DNA from: Alphaproteobacteria bacterium
Lineage (GTDB): Bacteria; Pseudomonadota; Alphaproteobacteria; Thalassobaculales; Thalassobaculaceae
Length of the DNA: 7,788 nucleotides
Direction: 5' to 3'
Assembly: GCA_028822575.1 (NCBI GenBank)
Contig: JAPKDN010000133.1
Coordinates: 1 to 7,788, forward strand
In this document: positions 1 through 6,855 of the stretch, piece after piece
How the letters are laid out: every line of letters starts with the position of its first letter
How positions within the stretch are numbered: position 1 is the stretch's first letter
Notes under the pieces: model-generated
What the model was told of the DNA's origin: nothing
Seen by the model: only the letters and a program-made list of their open reading frames with translations
Databases searched by the model: none
Program-made: the position numbers and the translations under genes

Positions 1-108
1 AGTGATTTTGGTCCACATCTTGTGCCTCATCATTTGCTCGACACAAACGAGAGAATCACAACCGACTGAAATCACTCAACTAGTTTCGAGTTGGCCTCTT
101 AGATCTCC
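1..108. other. Leader region before the BCCT gene, no gene seen
   Basis: This stretch is visibly richer in A and T than the genes that follow. In the frame of the downstream transporter it carries TGA at 67-69 and TAG at 100-102, so the transporter cannot start further upstream without passing a stop. I found no Shine-Dalgarno sequence before the ATG at 109 and no convincing -35/-10 pair. It may be an ordinary leader or the decayed 5' end of the transporter gene. Confidence 0.45.
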
Positions 109-1848
109 ATGGCGCTTTTGGTTATCTGGGCGCTGGTCTGGCCACTCAGTGCCAGTGGGACGCTGTCGACGATCAACAGCACGCTGCTACAGGGCTTCAA
201 CAGCTTTTATATCGTCGCGGTCGGGATCTTCGCGTTCTTCTGTTTCGCGGTCGCGATCATTCCCGCGAGCGGCAAGCGGTTACTCGGCAAGCCGGGAGAG
301 AAGCCCGAGTTTTCCGATTTCTCGTGGTTCTCCATGATGTTCGGCGCCGGTCTGGGCGTTGGCCTGATGGTCTACGCGACGGCGGAGCCGCTTGGCCTGT
401 GGGGATCGAACCCGGTGATCGTGGCCGGAGAGGTCGTGGGCAACACACAGCCGGCGGTCGAGTCCGCCTATCGCTATACCTTCCTGCATTACGGCTTCCA
501 TGCCTGGGCGATCTATGTGGTGACCGGGCTTTCCCTGTCCTACTACGCCTATACAAGGGACATGCCCTTGACGATCCGCTCGGCGTTGACGCCGATCCTT
601 GGCCCGCTAGCGAACACCATGGTTGGCCATATCGTGGACATCCTGGGCGTGGTGGCGACGATCCTCGGTGTGTCGGTGACCATCGGCTTTGGTGTCAGCC
701 AGTTCGTGGACGGGATTTACGCGGTCACCGACATGCAGTGGCTGATGAATTTGGAGGGGACCAAGCCGAAACCATCGACCGTCGGCCTGATCTCGGCTCT
801 GGTTCTGATCATGGCCCTGTCCATCATATCCGCCGTTTCCGGCGTTGGGCGCGGCATTAAGTACCTGTCGAACCTGAACCTGGTGCTGTCGATCATACTG
901 CTGGCGATCTTTGTGTTCTTTGGCTCCTTCGCGTTCGCCATGACACAGTTCGGGTCTTCCTTCGTGGATTACATCATCCACTTCGCGGCGCTTTCCTTTG
1001 GTGCCTATTTCCCGCTTTCGCAAGCCGACTTCGTGGCATCCCTGCCAGCGGCCGTTCAAGCGCTGCCAGCGGAAGATCTCGCGGCTCTGTATGGCGGCGG
1101 GACCAATGCCTGGGGCAACATGGCTGGGTTCGTGGCTAAACTGCCCGAGTCCTTCAAGGCCCTGGAAAACTCCGGTGAGTTGGCCAAACAAGTCTACGCG
1201 GCCGGCAACGACGGCCGTCAGTTCGGCTGGCAGTCCGGTTGGACGACCTTCTACTGGGCCTGGTGGATCGCGTTCTCGCCCTTCGTCGGCCTGTTCCTGG
1301 CGCGTATCTCCAGGGGCCGGACGATCCGGGAATTCGTTCTTGGATGTGTCATCGCGCCAGCCATCGTGTGTTTCCTCTGGATGACCATCCTGGGCGGCAC
1401 GGCGGTTGATCTGGAACTCAATGGCGCCGCCAACGGTGCCATCATCGGTGCCTCGACCACGGCGAAGTTGTTCGCCACGTTGGGGCAGATGATCGATGGC
1501 GGTCTGCTGTCGGCCATCACGGTCATGTGCGTGGTGCTGATCCTGACCTTCCTGGTGACCTCGGCTGACTCCGGCATCCTGGTGATGAACACCATCATGT
1601 CGGGCGGCGACCAGCATTCCGGTATCAAGCACCGCATCATCTGGGGGGTTATCCTCACATTGGTGATCGGCGCGCTGATCATCGCCGGAAACACCGGTGC
1701 CGCGTCCGATCCGTTCGAGGCCTTGAAGAACGCCATGATCATCGGCGCGTTGCCGTTCACCATCGTCATGGTGCTGATGGTGCTCTCGCTCGCCAAGGCG
1801 CTCTATCGTGATGGGTTGCGCGACAAGGCCGGCGCCTCGTCGGACTGA
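109..1848 (+). CDS. BCCT family transporter (betaine/carnitine/choline type), N-terminus possibly truncated
   Basis: This is an inner-membrane secondary transporter of the betaine-choline-carnitine family, which takes up trimethylammonium compounds and related osmolytes, usually driven by sodium or proton gradients. The family signature is clear: a glycine-rich stretch GAGLGVGLM at residues 79-87 followed by YATAEP, and the TM8 motif WTTFYWAWWIAFSPFVG at 378-394, which supplies the aromatic substrate box, followed by LARISRGRTIREF. About a dozen hydrophobic segments are visible. Residues about 300-375, between the segments that should be TM7 and TM8, form an unusually long hydrophilic loop. 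The start at 109 is the first possible ATG after an in-frame TAG at 100-102, but it has no ribosome binding site and cuts into TM1 (ALLVIWALVWPLSA), with no cytoplasmic tail. The gene may therefore be 5'-truncated or carry a nonsense mutation. The family is certain; the exact substrate cannot be read from the sequence. Confidence 0.93.
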   Translation: MALLVIWALVWPLSASGTLSTINSTLLQGFNSFYIVAVGIFAFFCFAVAIIPASGKRLLGKPGEKPEFSDFSWFSMMFGAGLGVGLMVYATAEPLGLWGSNPVIVAGEVVGNTQPAVESAYRYTFLHYGFHAWAIYVVTGLSLSYYAYTRDMPLTIRSALTPILGPLANTMVGHIVDILGVVATILGVSVTIGFGVSQFVDGIYAVTDMQWLMNLEGTKPKPSTVGLISALVLIMALSIISAVSGVGRGIKYLSNLNLVLSIILLAIFVFFGSFAFAMTQFGSSFVDYIIHFAALSFGAYFPLSQADFVASLPAAVQALPAEDLAALYGGGTNAWGNMAGFVAKLPESFKALENSGELAKQVYAAGNDGRQFGWQSGWTTFYWAWWIAFSPFVGLFLARISRGRTIREFVLGCVIAPAIVCFLWMTILGGTAVDLELNGAANGAIIGASTTAKLFATLGQMIDGGLLSAITVMCVVLILTFLVTSADSGILVMNTIMSGGDQHSGIKHRIIWGVILTLVIGALIIAGNTGAASDPFEALKNAMIIGALPFTIVMVLMVLSLAKALYRDGLRDKAGASSD

Positions 1849-1875
1849 CGACCAACGTCGTTTGGCGTCTAAACG

Positions 1876-1922
1876 CCCCTCGCGCCCTCTCTGAAAAGGG
1901 AGAGCGCGAGGGGTTTCTTTTT
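1876..1922 (+). terminator. Rho-independent terminator of the BCCT gene
   Basis: A 10-bp GC-rich stem pairs CCCCTCGCGC (1876-1885) with GCGCGAGGGG (1904-1913). After a two-base bulge (1886-1887) it continues with TCTC (1888-1891) on GAGA (1900-1903), closing a loop at 1892-1899. A T-rich tract, TTTCTTTTT (1914-1922), follows directly, so it works on the + strand 28 bases after the BCCT stop codon. The stem could also slow transcription arriving from acr3 on the other strand, but the T tract on that side is poor. Confidence 0.92.
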
Positions 1923-1999
1923 GTGTAAGGCCAGCCCGCCTCGGATGAGATCAAGGCGGTATGGAAACGGCTTGTCTCGGGATAACCGATAAGGCGCCC

Positions 2000-3034
2000 C
2001 TACTCCCCCGCCCGCTTATCGATCCAGCCTTGGGTCCGGTTGGCGAAGGCGACCAGCGACAGCATTACCGGGACCTCGACCAGCACGCCGACGACGGTCG
2101 CCAGCGCGGCGCCGGAGTTAAGACCGAACAGGCTAATCGCCACGGCCACCGCGAGCTCGAAGAAGTTGGAGGTGCCGATCATCGCGCAGGGCGCGGCGAT
2201 CCGGTACGGCACCCGCCACGCCCAGGCCGCCAAATAAGCCACCGCGAAGATACCATAGGACTGGATCAGTAGCGGGATCGCGATCAGGACGATCAGCATC
2301 GGCTGTGCCAGGATCACGCCGCCTTGAAAGCCAAACAGCAGCACAACCGTCGCCAATAGTGCCACCACCGACGCCGGCTTGACCCGCGCGGTGAAGGCAT
2401 CCACCGCCGCCTCGCCCTCCGGTGAAGCCATCAGGCGCTTGCGGGTCAGGATGCCGGCGATAAGCGGCACCACCACATAGAGCAACACCGAGAGCAGCAG
2501 GGTCTCCCATGGCACCGGGATCTCGGTCACGCCCAACAAAAGCGCCACGATCGGGGCGAAGGCGAAGACCATGATCACATCATTCACACTGACCTGGATA
2601 AGCGTGTAATTCGCGTCGCCCTTGGTAAGCTGTGACCAGACGAACACCATGGCCGTACAGGGCGCGGCGCCAAGCAGGATCAGCCCGGCGATATAGCCCT
2701 CGGCATCCGCCGTTGGGATCAGGTCGGCGAAGATGCTCTTGAAGAACCACACCCCCAACAGCGCCATGGTGAAGGGTTTGATCAGCCAGTTGACGACAAG
2801 CGTGATCACCAGGCCCTTGGGCTGGTCCTTGATCCGATGCAGGCTGGCGAAGTCGACCGCGATCATCATCGGATAGACCATCGCCCAGATCAGCACCGCG
2901 ACCACCAGATTAACGCTGGCGTATTCAATCCCCGCGAAGGTCTCGAACAGGCCCGGCATCATCTGACCAAGCGCGATACCGGCGACGATGCAAAGCGCGA
3001 CCCAGACGGTCAGGTATCTTTCAAAGGCGGACAT
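2000..3034 (-). CDS. acr3: ACR3 family arsenite efflux transporter
   Basis: This is an inner-membrane carrier that exports As(III), and in some members Sb(III), to give arsenic resistance. At 344 residues it has the normal length for the bacterial ACR3 branch, with about ten hydrophobic segments. Family motifs are present in order: NWLIKPF (82-88), [15 protein letters not shown] (122-136) holding the conserved cysteine C126, [11 protein letters not shown] (151-161), and [15 protein letters not shown] (287-301) with E293. C126 and probably E293 correspond to the cysteine and glutamate known to be essential in characterised Acr3 proteins; the glutamate match is less certain. The ATG at 3034 has GGAG seven bases upstream (3042-3045). 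It follows arsR by 18 bp on the same strand, forming an arsR-acr3 operon. No arsC is in view, so any arsenate reductase lies elsewhere. Some annotations name this family arsB, but it is unrelated to the E. coli ArsB fold family. Confidence 0.96.
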   Translation of the reverse strand: MSAFERYLTVWVALCIVAGIALGQMMPGLFETFAGIEYASVNLVVAVLIWAMVYPMMIAVDFASLHRIKDQPKGLVITLVVNWLIKPFTMALLGVWFFKSIFADLIPTADAEGYIAGLILLGAAPCTAMVFVWSQLTKGDANYTLIQVSVNDVIMVFAFAPIVALLLGVTEIPVPWETLLLSVLLYVVVPLIAGILTRKRLMASPEGEAAVDAFTARVKPASVVALLATVVLLFGFQGGVILAQPMLIVLIAIPLLIQSYGIFAVAYLAAWAWRVPYRIAAPCAMIGTSNFFELAVAVAISLFGLNSGAALATVVGVLVEVPVMLSLVAFANRTQGWIDKRAGE

Positions 3035-3052
3035 GGCCTCACTCCATCGATG

Positions 3053-3415
3053 TCATGAATTCTCAGGCGGAATTACCGTTTCCTTGGCTTCGATCAGCTC
3101 AAGAAACGTGATCAGCGGGCGCACCGCCGTTGGTTCAATCGAATAGCAGACGCGAGGGCGCATGATTTCACCGGTGATAATCCCGACTTCCTTCAGGATC
3201 CTCAGATGCTCGGACGTGGTCGAAGCGGCAAGGCCGATCTCCTCGACGATGTCGCAGCCGATACAGGTATGGCGGCGCAGCAGAGTCTCGACGATCTGGA
3301 TACGCGAGGGATGCGCCAACGCCTTCGCCAAATTCGCCAGCCGAACGGCGCGGCCGGTTTGATCCGCCTCGCCCACCGGATAGGATGACGTCGTCGCCAT
3401 TGGTTTGGCGGGCAT
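3053..3415 (-). CDS. arsR: ArsR/SmtB family arsenic-responsive repressor
   Basis: This is a small winged-helix dimeric repressor that leaves its operator when As(III) binds. The core runs LAKALAHPSRIQIVETLL (about 30-47 from the upstream GTG), then the helix-turn-helix GLAASTTSEHLRILKEVGII (62-81), then the wing with RPRVCYSI (88-95). Candidate metal ligands are C52 and C55 in HTCIGC, where E. coli ArsR has a CxC, and C91 in the wing. There are two adjacent start codons, GTG at 3416-3418 and ATG at 3413-3415. The AGGGAG at 3422-3427 is six bases from the ATG but only three from the GTG, so I chose the ATG, giving 120 residues. It is the first gene of the arsR-acr3 operon and probably represses itself through the palindrome just upstream. 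Confidence 0.95.
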   Translation of the reverse strand: MPAKPMATTSSYPVGEADQTGRAVRLANLAKALAHPSRIQIVETLLRRHTCIGCDIVEEIGLAASTTSEHLRILKEVGIITGEIMRPRVCYSIEPTAVRPLITFLELIEAKETVIPPENS

Positions 3416-3421
3416 CACAAG

Positions 3422-3427
3422 CTCCCT
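3422..3427 (-). promoter_or_regulatory. Ribosome binding site deciding the arsR start
   Basis: AGGGAG on the - strand lies six bases before the ATG at 3415 and three bases before the neighbouring GTG at 3418. The spacing favours the ATG, so the longer reading with an extra initial residue is probably wrong. Confidence 0.7.
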
Positions 3428-3429
3428 AA

Positions 3430-3445
3430 TTCGTCATTCGACGAA
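3430..3445. promoter_or_regulatory. Candidate ArsR operator (perfect inverted repeat)
   Basis: The 16-bp sequence TTCGTC-ATTC-GACGAA is a perfect 6-bp inverted repeat around a 4-base spacer. It sits just downstream of the predicted arsR -10 box, over the expected transcription start, and just upstream of the arsR ribosome binding site, which is the usual place for a self-repressing ArsR operator. The palindrome is seen directly; that ArsR binds it is inferred. Confidence 0.68.
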
Positions 3446-3448
3446 GGA

Positions 3449-3477
3449 CGTATAACTATCCAATCACGCCTCGGCAA
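3449..3477 (-). promoter_or_regulatory. Predicted arsR-acr3 promoter
   Basis: Reading the - strand, TTGCCG (3477 to 3472) and TATACG (3454 to 3449) are separated by exactly 17 bases. Each matches the sigma-70 consensus at four of six positions. Transcription would begin near 3442, inside the palindrome at 3430-3445, which is consistent with repression by ArsR. Confidence 0.5.
3451..3456 (+). promoter_or_regulatory. Possible -10 box for the divergent CoA-transferase gene
   Basis: TATAAC matches the -10 consensus at five of six positions on the + strand and overlaps the - strand arsR -10 box. The -35 region at the right distance (near 3428-3435) is poor and falls in the ArsR palindrome. If this promoter is real, a bound repressor would cover its spacer and -35 region. 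Confidence 0.3.
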
Positions 3478-3516
3478 GACTTTCGCGACCGCACCGAAAC
3501 TCAAAGGAACCCGACC

Positions 3517-4686
3517 ATGTCTCGCTCTCTTGAAGGGATGACCGTCCTGGATCTAAGTCATGCGTTATCGGGACCATTTGGCACCATGTTGCTGGCCGAG
3601 CTCGGGGCCGACGTGATCAAGGTGGAACCGCCCGGCGGCGACCATTTTCGGCCCAGCAATGGCGGCGCCACCTTCGCGGTGGTCAACCGGAACAAGCGTG
3701 GCATCGCCATGGACCTCAAGCACCCCGACAGCGCCCAGGTCATGGAACGGCTAATCGATCGCGCCGACATCCTGGTCGAGAACTTCACGCCCGGAACCGC
3801 CGCCCGGCTTGGCTATGGTTATGACACGGTAAGCGCGCGGAACCCCGGGATCATCTATGCCTCGATCTCGGGTTTCGGTCAGGACGGTCCTTATCGCGAT
3901 CTTAGAGGCTATGACGCGGTGGCCCAGGCGATGTCAGGCATCATGGCCGCGACCGGCGAACCTGACCGACCGCCAGTGCGGGTCGGTCCCTCGATGATCG
4001 ACATGGGCACGGGCATGTATGTGGTCATCGGCGTCCTCGACGCGCTACGCACCAGGGACCAGACAGGCCAAGGGGCGTATCTGGATTTCAACTTGTTAGA
4101 ATCGGCACTTTCCTGGATGTCGCAGAACATCGCGCGATACTCGCAAACCGGGGTAGTACCGCCGCGCACGGGATCGGCGTTGGCGACGTTTTCGCCCTAT
4201 CAAGTCTTCAACGGACGCGAGGGACAAATCTTCATCGGCGCTTCGACCCAACGCTTCTGGCTTAGGGTCTGCGACGCGCTTGGGCTTCAGGACCTCGTCC
4301 ACGACGCCCGTTTTATCGACATGGCGGCCCGGATCACCAACCGTGCCGTCCTGACCGACATCATTGAAGGCGTTTTAGCCGAGGCTCCCATGGCAGATAC
4401 CTTGATCCGGCTGCGGGCCGCCCAGGTGCCGTGCGCGCCGGTGCTCGCGGTGGATGGCGTTGTCGCGGACCCCCATGTCGCGGCCCGCGGGGTGCTCCAA
4501 ACCGCCATGGACCCGACCATCGGAGAGGTTCTGCAAACCCGCATGCCGATTGGGGACGGAACGCCGCCGCGCCCGGCCCCGATACTTGGGGCACACGGCG
4601 AGGAGATCCTGGACGAACTGGGGTTCGACACCGCGGCGATTGAAGCCTTCATCGCGGCGGGCGCGATCTTATCGCCCGCCCGTTGA
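3517..4686 (+). CDS. Type III CoA-transferase (CaiB/BaiF family)
   Basis: This is a cytosolic enzyme moving coenzyme A between carboxylic acids, as formyl-CoA:oxalate and carnitine CoA-transferases do. At 389 residues it has the family length. The N-terminal Rossmann-like part shows LEGMTVLDLSHALSGPFGT (5-23), LAELGADVIKVEPPGGD (26-42), NRNKRGIAMDL (58-67) and the repeated VENFTPG (87-93). The motif RVGPSMIDMGTGM (155-167) carries D162, which corresponds to the aspartate that forms the acyl-anhydride intermediate in the family. The C-terminal part contains VPCAPVL (304-310) and DPHVAARG (318-325), both typical. AAGGA at 3504-3508, eight bases before the ATG, supports this start. It is transcribed away from arsR and ends 32 bp from the convergent GGT-like gene, with no clear terminator between them. 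No partner enzyme is in view, so the acid it activates cannot be stated. Confidence 0.93.
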   Translation: MSRSLEGMTVLDLSHALSGPFGTMLLAELGADVIKVEPPGGDHFRPSNGGATFAVVNRNKRGIAMDLKHPDSAQVMERLIDRADILVENFTPGTAARLGYGYDTVSARNPGIIYASISGFGQDGPYRDLRGYDAVAQAMSGIMAATGEPDRPPVRVGPSMIDMGTGMYVVIGVLDALRTRDQTGQGAYLDFNLLESALSWMSQNIARYSQTGVVPPRTGSALATFSPYQVFNGREGQIFIGASTQRFWLRVCDALGLQDLVHDARFIDMAARITNRAVLTDIIEGVLAEAPMADTLIRLRAAQVPCAPVLAVDGVVADPHVAARGVLQTAMDPTIGEVLQTRMPIGDGTPPRPAPILGAHGEEILDELGFDTAAIEAFIAAGAILSPAR

Positions 4687-4718
4687 GAATGATCAGCCAG
4701 CCGCACCTGAGCGACTAA

Positions 4719-6323
4719 TTACCGCGCGATCGCGATCCCGCCGCCGCTACGGGGATCCGCGCCACCTCGCCATCCCCTGTCGTCTCGGGCGATCACATGC
4801 GCGCGCGCCATGACCGGATCAAAGCTGTGCGAGGATTGGATCACCTCGTGACCAAGGGCGCGCAGGCTCGCGACCTGCGAGGCCTCGACCCGTGCCTCCA
4901 CATGAACGCCGGCGCCCTCGCAGTGAATGCGCGGCACGGTGACCGCCTCGACCGGTGACATGCCGTAATCGACGATGTTCAAGATGGTTTGCAGCACCGC
5001 CGAGATGATCACGCTCCCCCCCAACGCGCCGACGATGATCACCGGCTCGCCATCCCTCAACAACATCGTTGGGACCATGCCCGTGGTCCGCGCCTTGCCC
5101 GGCATCATCGAGTTCGCCTTGCCGGGGATCGGGTCGGCGAGCTTCATGGAGTTGTTGTAGACAAAACCCAGCCCCGGCGTGACCACGCCGCTTCCGGTGC
5201 CCAGCGTATGGGTAACCGAAACCGCGTTACCCTCCTCGTCCCGTACCGAGAGATGCGTGGTGCAGGATGGCGGCGACGGCCGTGTCACCGGGTTGGGAGT
5301 CACCGCCCGGATCGCCGCGGCATGGTCCGCTGCTCGTTCCTTGGAAATCAGAAGATCCACGTCCACCGGGTTGAAGTCGGGATCAGCCAAATGCTGTTCA
5401 CGGTCGTGATGAGCATGCGCCATGGCCGAGACGATCAGGTGCAGGCTCTCCGCCGTTCCATGGCCAAGGCCCGCGAGATCGAACTGGTCGAGGATTTGCA
5501 ACATTTGGATCAGCACCGCGCCACTACCCGGTGGCGGGTTCGAGGCGACGGTCAGCCCTCGGTAGGTACCGAAAACCGGCTTTCCCGATCGGGTCCGATA
5601 TGTCGCCAGATCACCGCCGGTAACAAAGCCTCCATTTGCCTCCAGATCCTCGGCGATCCGTTCCGCCAAGCTCCCGGTATAGAAACTCGCGGCCCCCTCG
5701 CGCGCCAGGGTATCGATGGTGTCGGCCATATCCGGGTTTCGAATGATATCGCCGACATCCGGCAGCGTGTCGCCCGCGCGCAGATAGATATCCGCGCATG
5801 CCTTGCTGGCTTTCAGTCGCGTGATGCCGTCGGCGATACCCGGCCCTGTGGGTTTGGCCCAAAAGTCACGAACATGGGCCGCCAAGGGGTAACCGTCCCG
5901 CGCCAGCCGCGACGCGGGCGCCAGCAGATCCTTCCAATCCCAGGTCGCGAGCCGGCGATGGGTCTCGGCGAAACCGGCGACGGTACCGGGCGTCATAATA
6001 GCGGTGTAGCCAAGGTCGCTTCGGAAGTCCTCGAAATGCGTATAGCCGCTGATATCGGAGCGACCGACAAGATCGGCCTCCCACATGCCCGGCACGACCT
6101 TGGCGCCGGCCCGGTTGTGGAAATCGATCATCCCGTGTCCGGCGCCGCGTGTGTCGAAATACTGCAAGGTTCCCATGCCGCCGATACCGCACATAAACGG
6201 GTCGACGACCATCTGAGCAAATGCCGTCGCGATCGCCGCGTCGAACGCGTTACCACCGCGCTCCAACACATCGGCGCCCACATCCGCCGCCCCGGGCTGT
6301 GGGCAAACCACCATCCCCTTCAT
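4719..6323 (-). CDS. Gamma-glutamyltransferase-like Ntn hydrolase, no signal peptide
   Basis: This belongs to the gamma-glutamyltranspeptidase family, whose members cleave themselves into two subunits and use the new N-terminal threonine as nucleophile. The N-terminal motif VLERGGNAFDAAIATAFAQ (19-37) and GIGGMG (46-51) are clear. The processing site is CTTHLSVRDEEGNAVSVTHT (354-373), with T355 as likely nucleophile, giving subunits of about 354 and 180 residues. The oxyanion glycines are in GALGGS (432-437). The protein starts directly at the first conserved block, and the TAA of the upstream gene lies in frame two codons before the ATG, so there is no signal peptide and the enzyme should be cytosolic. 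GGAG lies eight bases before the ATG. Several residues that bind the glutamyl group in E. coli GGT are changed, and the lid loop appears shortened, so the substrate may not be a gamma-glutamyl compound. It is the last gene of the P450-GAF-GGT group, 3 nt after the GAF gene. Confidence 0.92.
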   Translation of the reverse strand: MKGMVVCPQPGAADVGADVLERGGNAFDAAIATAFAQMVVDPFMCGIGGMGTLQYFDTRGAGHGMIDFHNRAGAKVVPGMWEADLVGRSDISGYTHFEDFRSDLGYTAIMTPGTVAGFAETHRRLATWDWKDLLAPASRLARDGYPLAAHVRDFWAKPTGPGIADGITRLKASKACADIYLRAGDTLPDVGDIIRNPDMADTIDTLAREGAASFYTGSLAERIAEDLEANGGFVTGGDLATYRTRSGKPVFGTYRGLTVASNPPPGSGAVLIQMLQILDQFDLAGLGHGTAESLHLIVSAMAHAHHDREQHLADPDFNPVDVDLLISKERAADHAAAIRAVTPNPVTRPSPPSCTTHLSVRDEEGNAVSVTHTLGTGSGVVTPGLGFVYNNSMKLADPIPGKANSMMPGKARTTGMVPTMLLRDGEPVIIVGALGGSVIISAVLQTILNIVDYGMSPVEAVTVPRIHCEGAGVHVEARVEASQVASLRALGHEVIQSSHSFDPVMARAHVIARDDRGWRGGADPRSGGGIAIAR

Positions 6324-6326
6324 GGC

Positions 6327-6842
6327 TTAGTCTCCAGTCGAGCCGTCTGGCACCATGAGCGGCGCCACGATCGCCGCGAGGATTGCGCCGATTTCCAAAT
6401 GCTCGTCTCGATAATAGCCGGATTCGTGCAGGAGGTTGAGTGTTCCAAGCGTGCGACCCGCCCTGCGCACCGGCAGATTGATCGCCGAGCCGAGACCCAT
6501 GGCCATGATCTGTTCGTGATCGGGGAATGCCCATCGAATCGCCTCGTCGTCATTACCGATGAAGGGCTTGCCCTGTTTAAGCAGCAGGTCGCCCCAGGGC
6601 GTCGGCCCCATGTGTTTAGAGCCTTGGACGGCATAGTCGTCCGGCCGGCTTGAATAGCACCGAATAACCTCTCCCCGGGGTTCGTCATAGGTCAGCACGG
6701 TAAACAGCCGGTGGCCGATCGCCTCTCCGAAAACCGTGTCCGCGACGGCCCATAACCGTTCCACATCGCCCTCCCGCGCCACGCTCTCAACAAGCGACCC
6801 CGCCAGGCTCTTGAAAACGTCAAGATCCACCATTGATTTCAT
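6327..6842 (-). CDS. GAF domain-containing protein
   Basis: This is a 171-residue cytosolic protein consisting almost wholly of one GAF domain, a fold that binds small ligands or nucleotides and acts as a sensor or regulator. Conserved blocks are RLFTVLTYDEPRGEVIRCYS (45-64), YAVQGSKHMGPTPWGDLL (70-87), and GLGSAINLPVRRAGRTLGTL (116-135). There is no kinase, cyclase or DNA-binding domain, so what it signals to is unknown. The start is the ATG at 6842 (MKSMVDLD). A second ATG at 6833 is also possible, since GGGAGG sits only one base before the first but ten before the second. A longer reading back to 6929 would overlap the 3' end of the P450 remnant in another frame and is unlikely. The gene begins 13 nt after the P450 stop and ends with TAA three bases before the GGT-like ATG, so the three genes were probably co-transcribed. 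Confidence 0.85.
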   Translation of the reverse strand: MKSMVDLDVFKSLAGSLVESVAREGDVERLWAVADTVFGEAIGHRLFTVLTYDEPRGEVIRCYSSRPDDYAVQGSKHMGPTPWGDLLLKQGKPFIGNDDEAIRWAFPDHEQIMAMGLGSAINLPVRRAGRTLGTLNLLHESGYYRDEHLEIGAILAAIVAPLMVPDGSTGD

Positions 6843-6855
6843 ACCTCCCACGATC

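Noticed and set aside
34..62. A possible sigma-70 promoter before the BCCT gene
   Set aside because: TTGCTC resembles a -35 box, but nothing like a -10 box occurs at 16-18 bases from it.
607..1632. A 341-codon open frame on the - strand inside the BCCT gene
   Set aside because: It is fully antisense to a clear transporter, and its product is rich in His, Arg, Gln and Asp with no recognisable domain. It is a by-product of GC-rich codon bias.
1848..1877. Two tiny inverted repeats after the BCCT stop (ACGAC/GTCGT and GGCGT/ACGCC)
   Set aside because: The stems are only 5 bp and the second overlaps the strong terminator. They are not needed to explain termination.
4687..4718. A bidirectional terminator between the convergent CoA-transferase and GGT-like genes
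   Set aside because: No GC-rich hairpin with a T tract on either strand could be found in the 32-bp gap.
4989..6653. A 554-codon open frame on the + strand opposite the GGT-like and GAF genes
   Set aside because: It crosses the boundary of two well-supported genes on the other strand and has an Arg/His/Gly-rich composition with no motif. It is a shadow frame.
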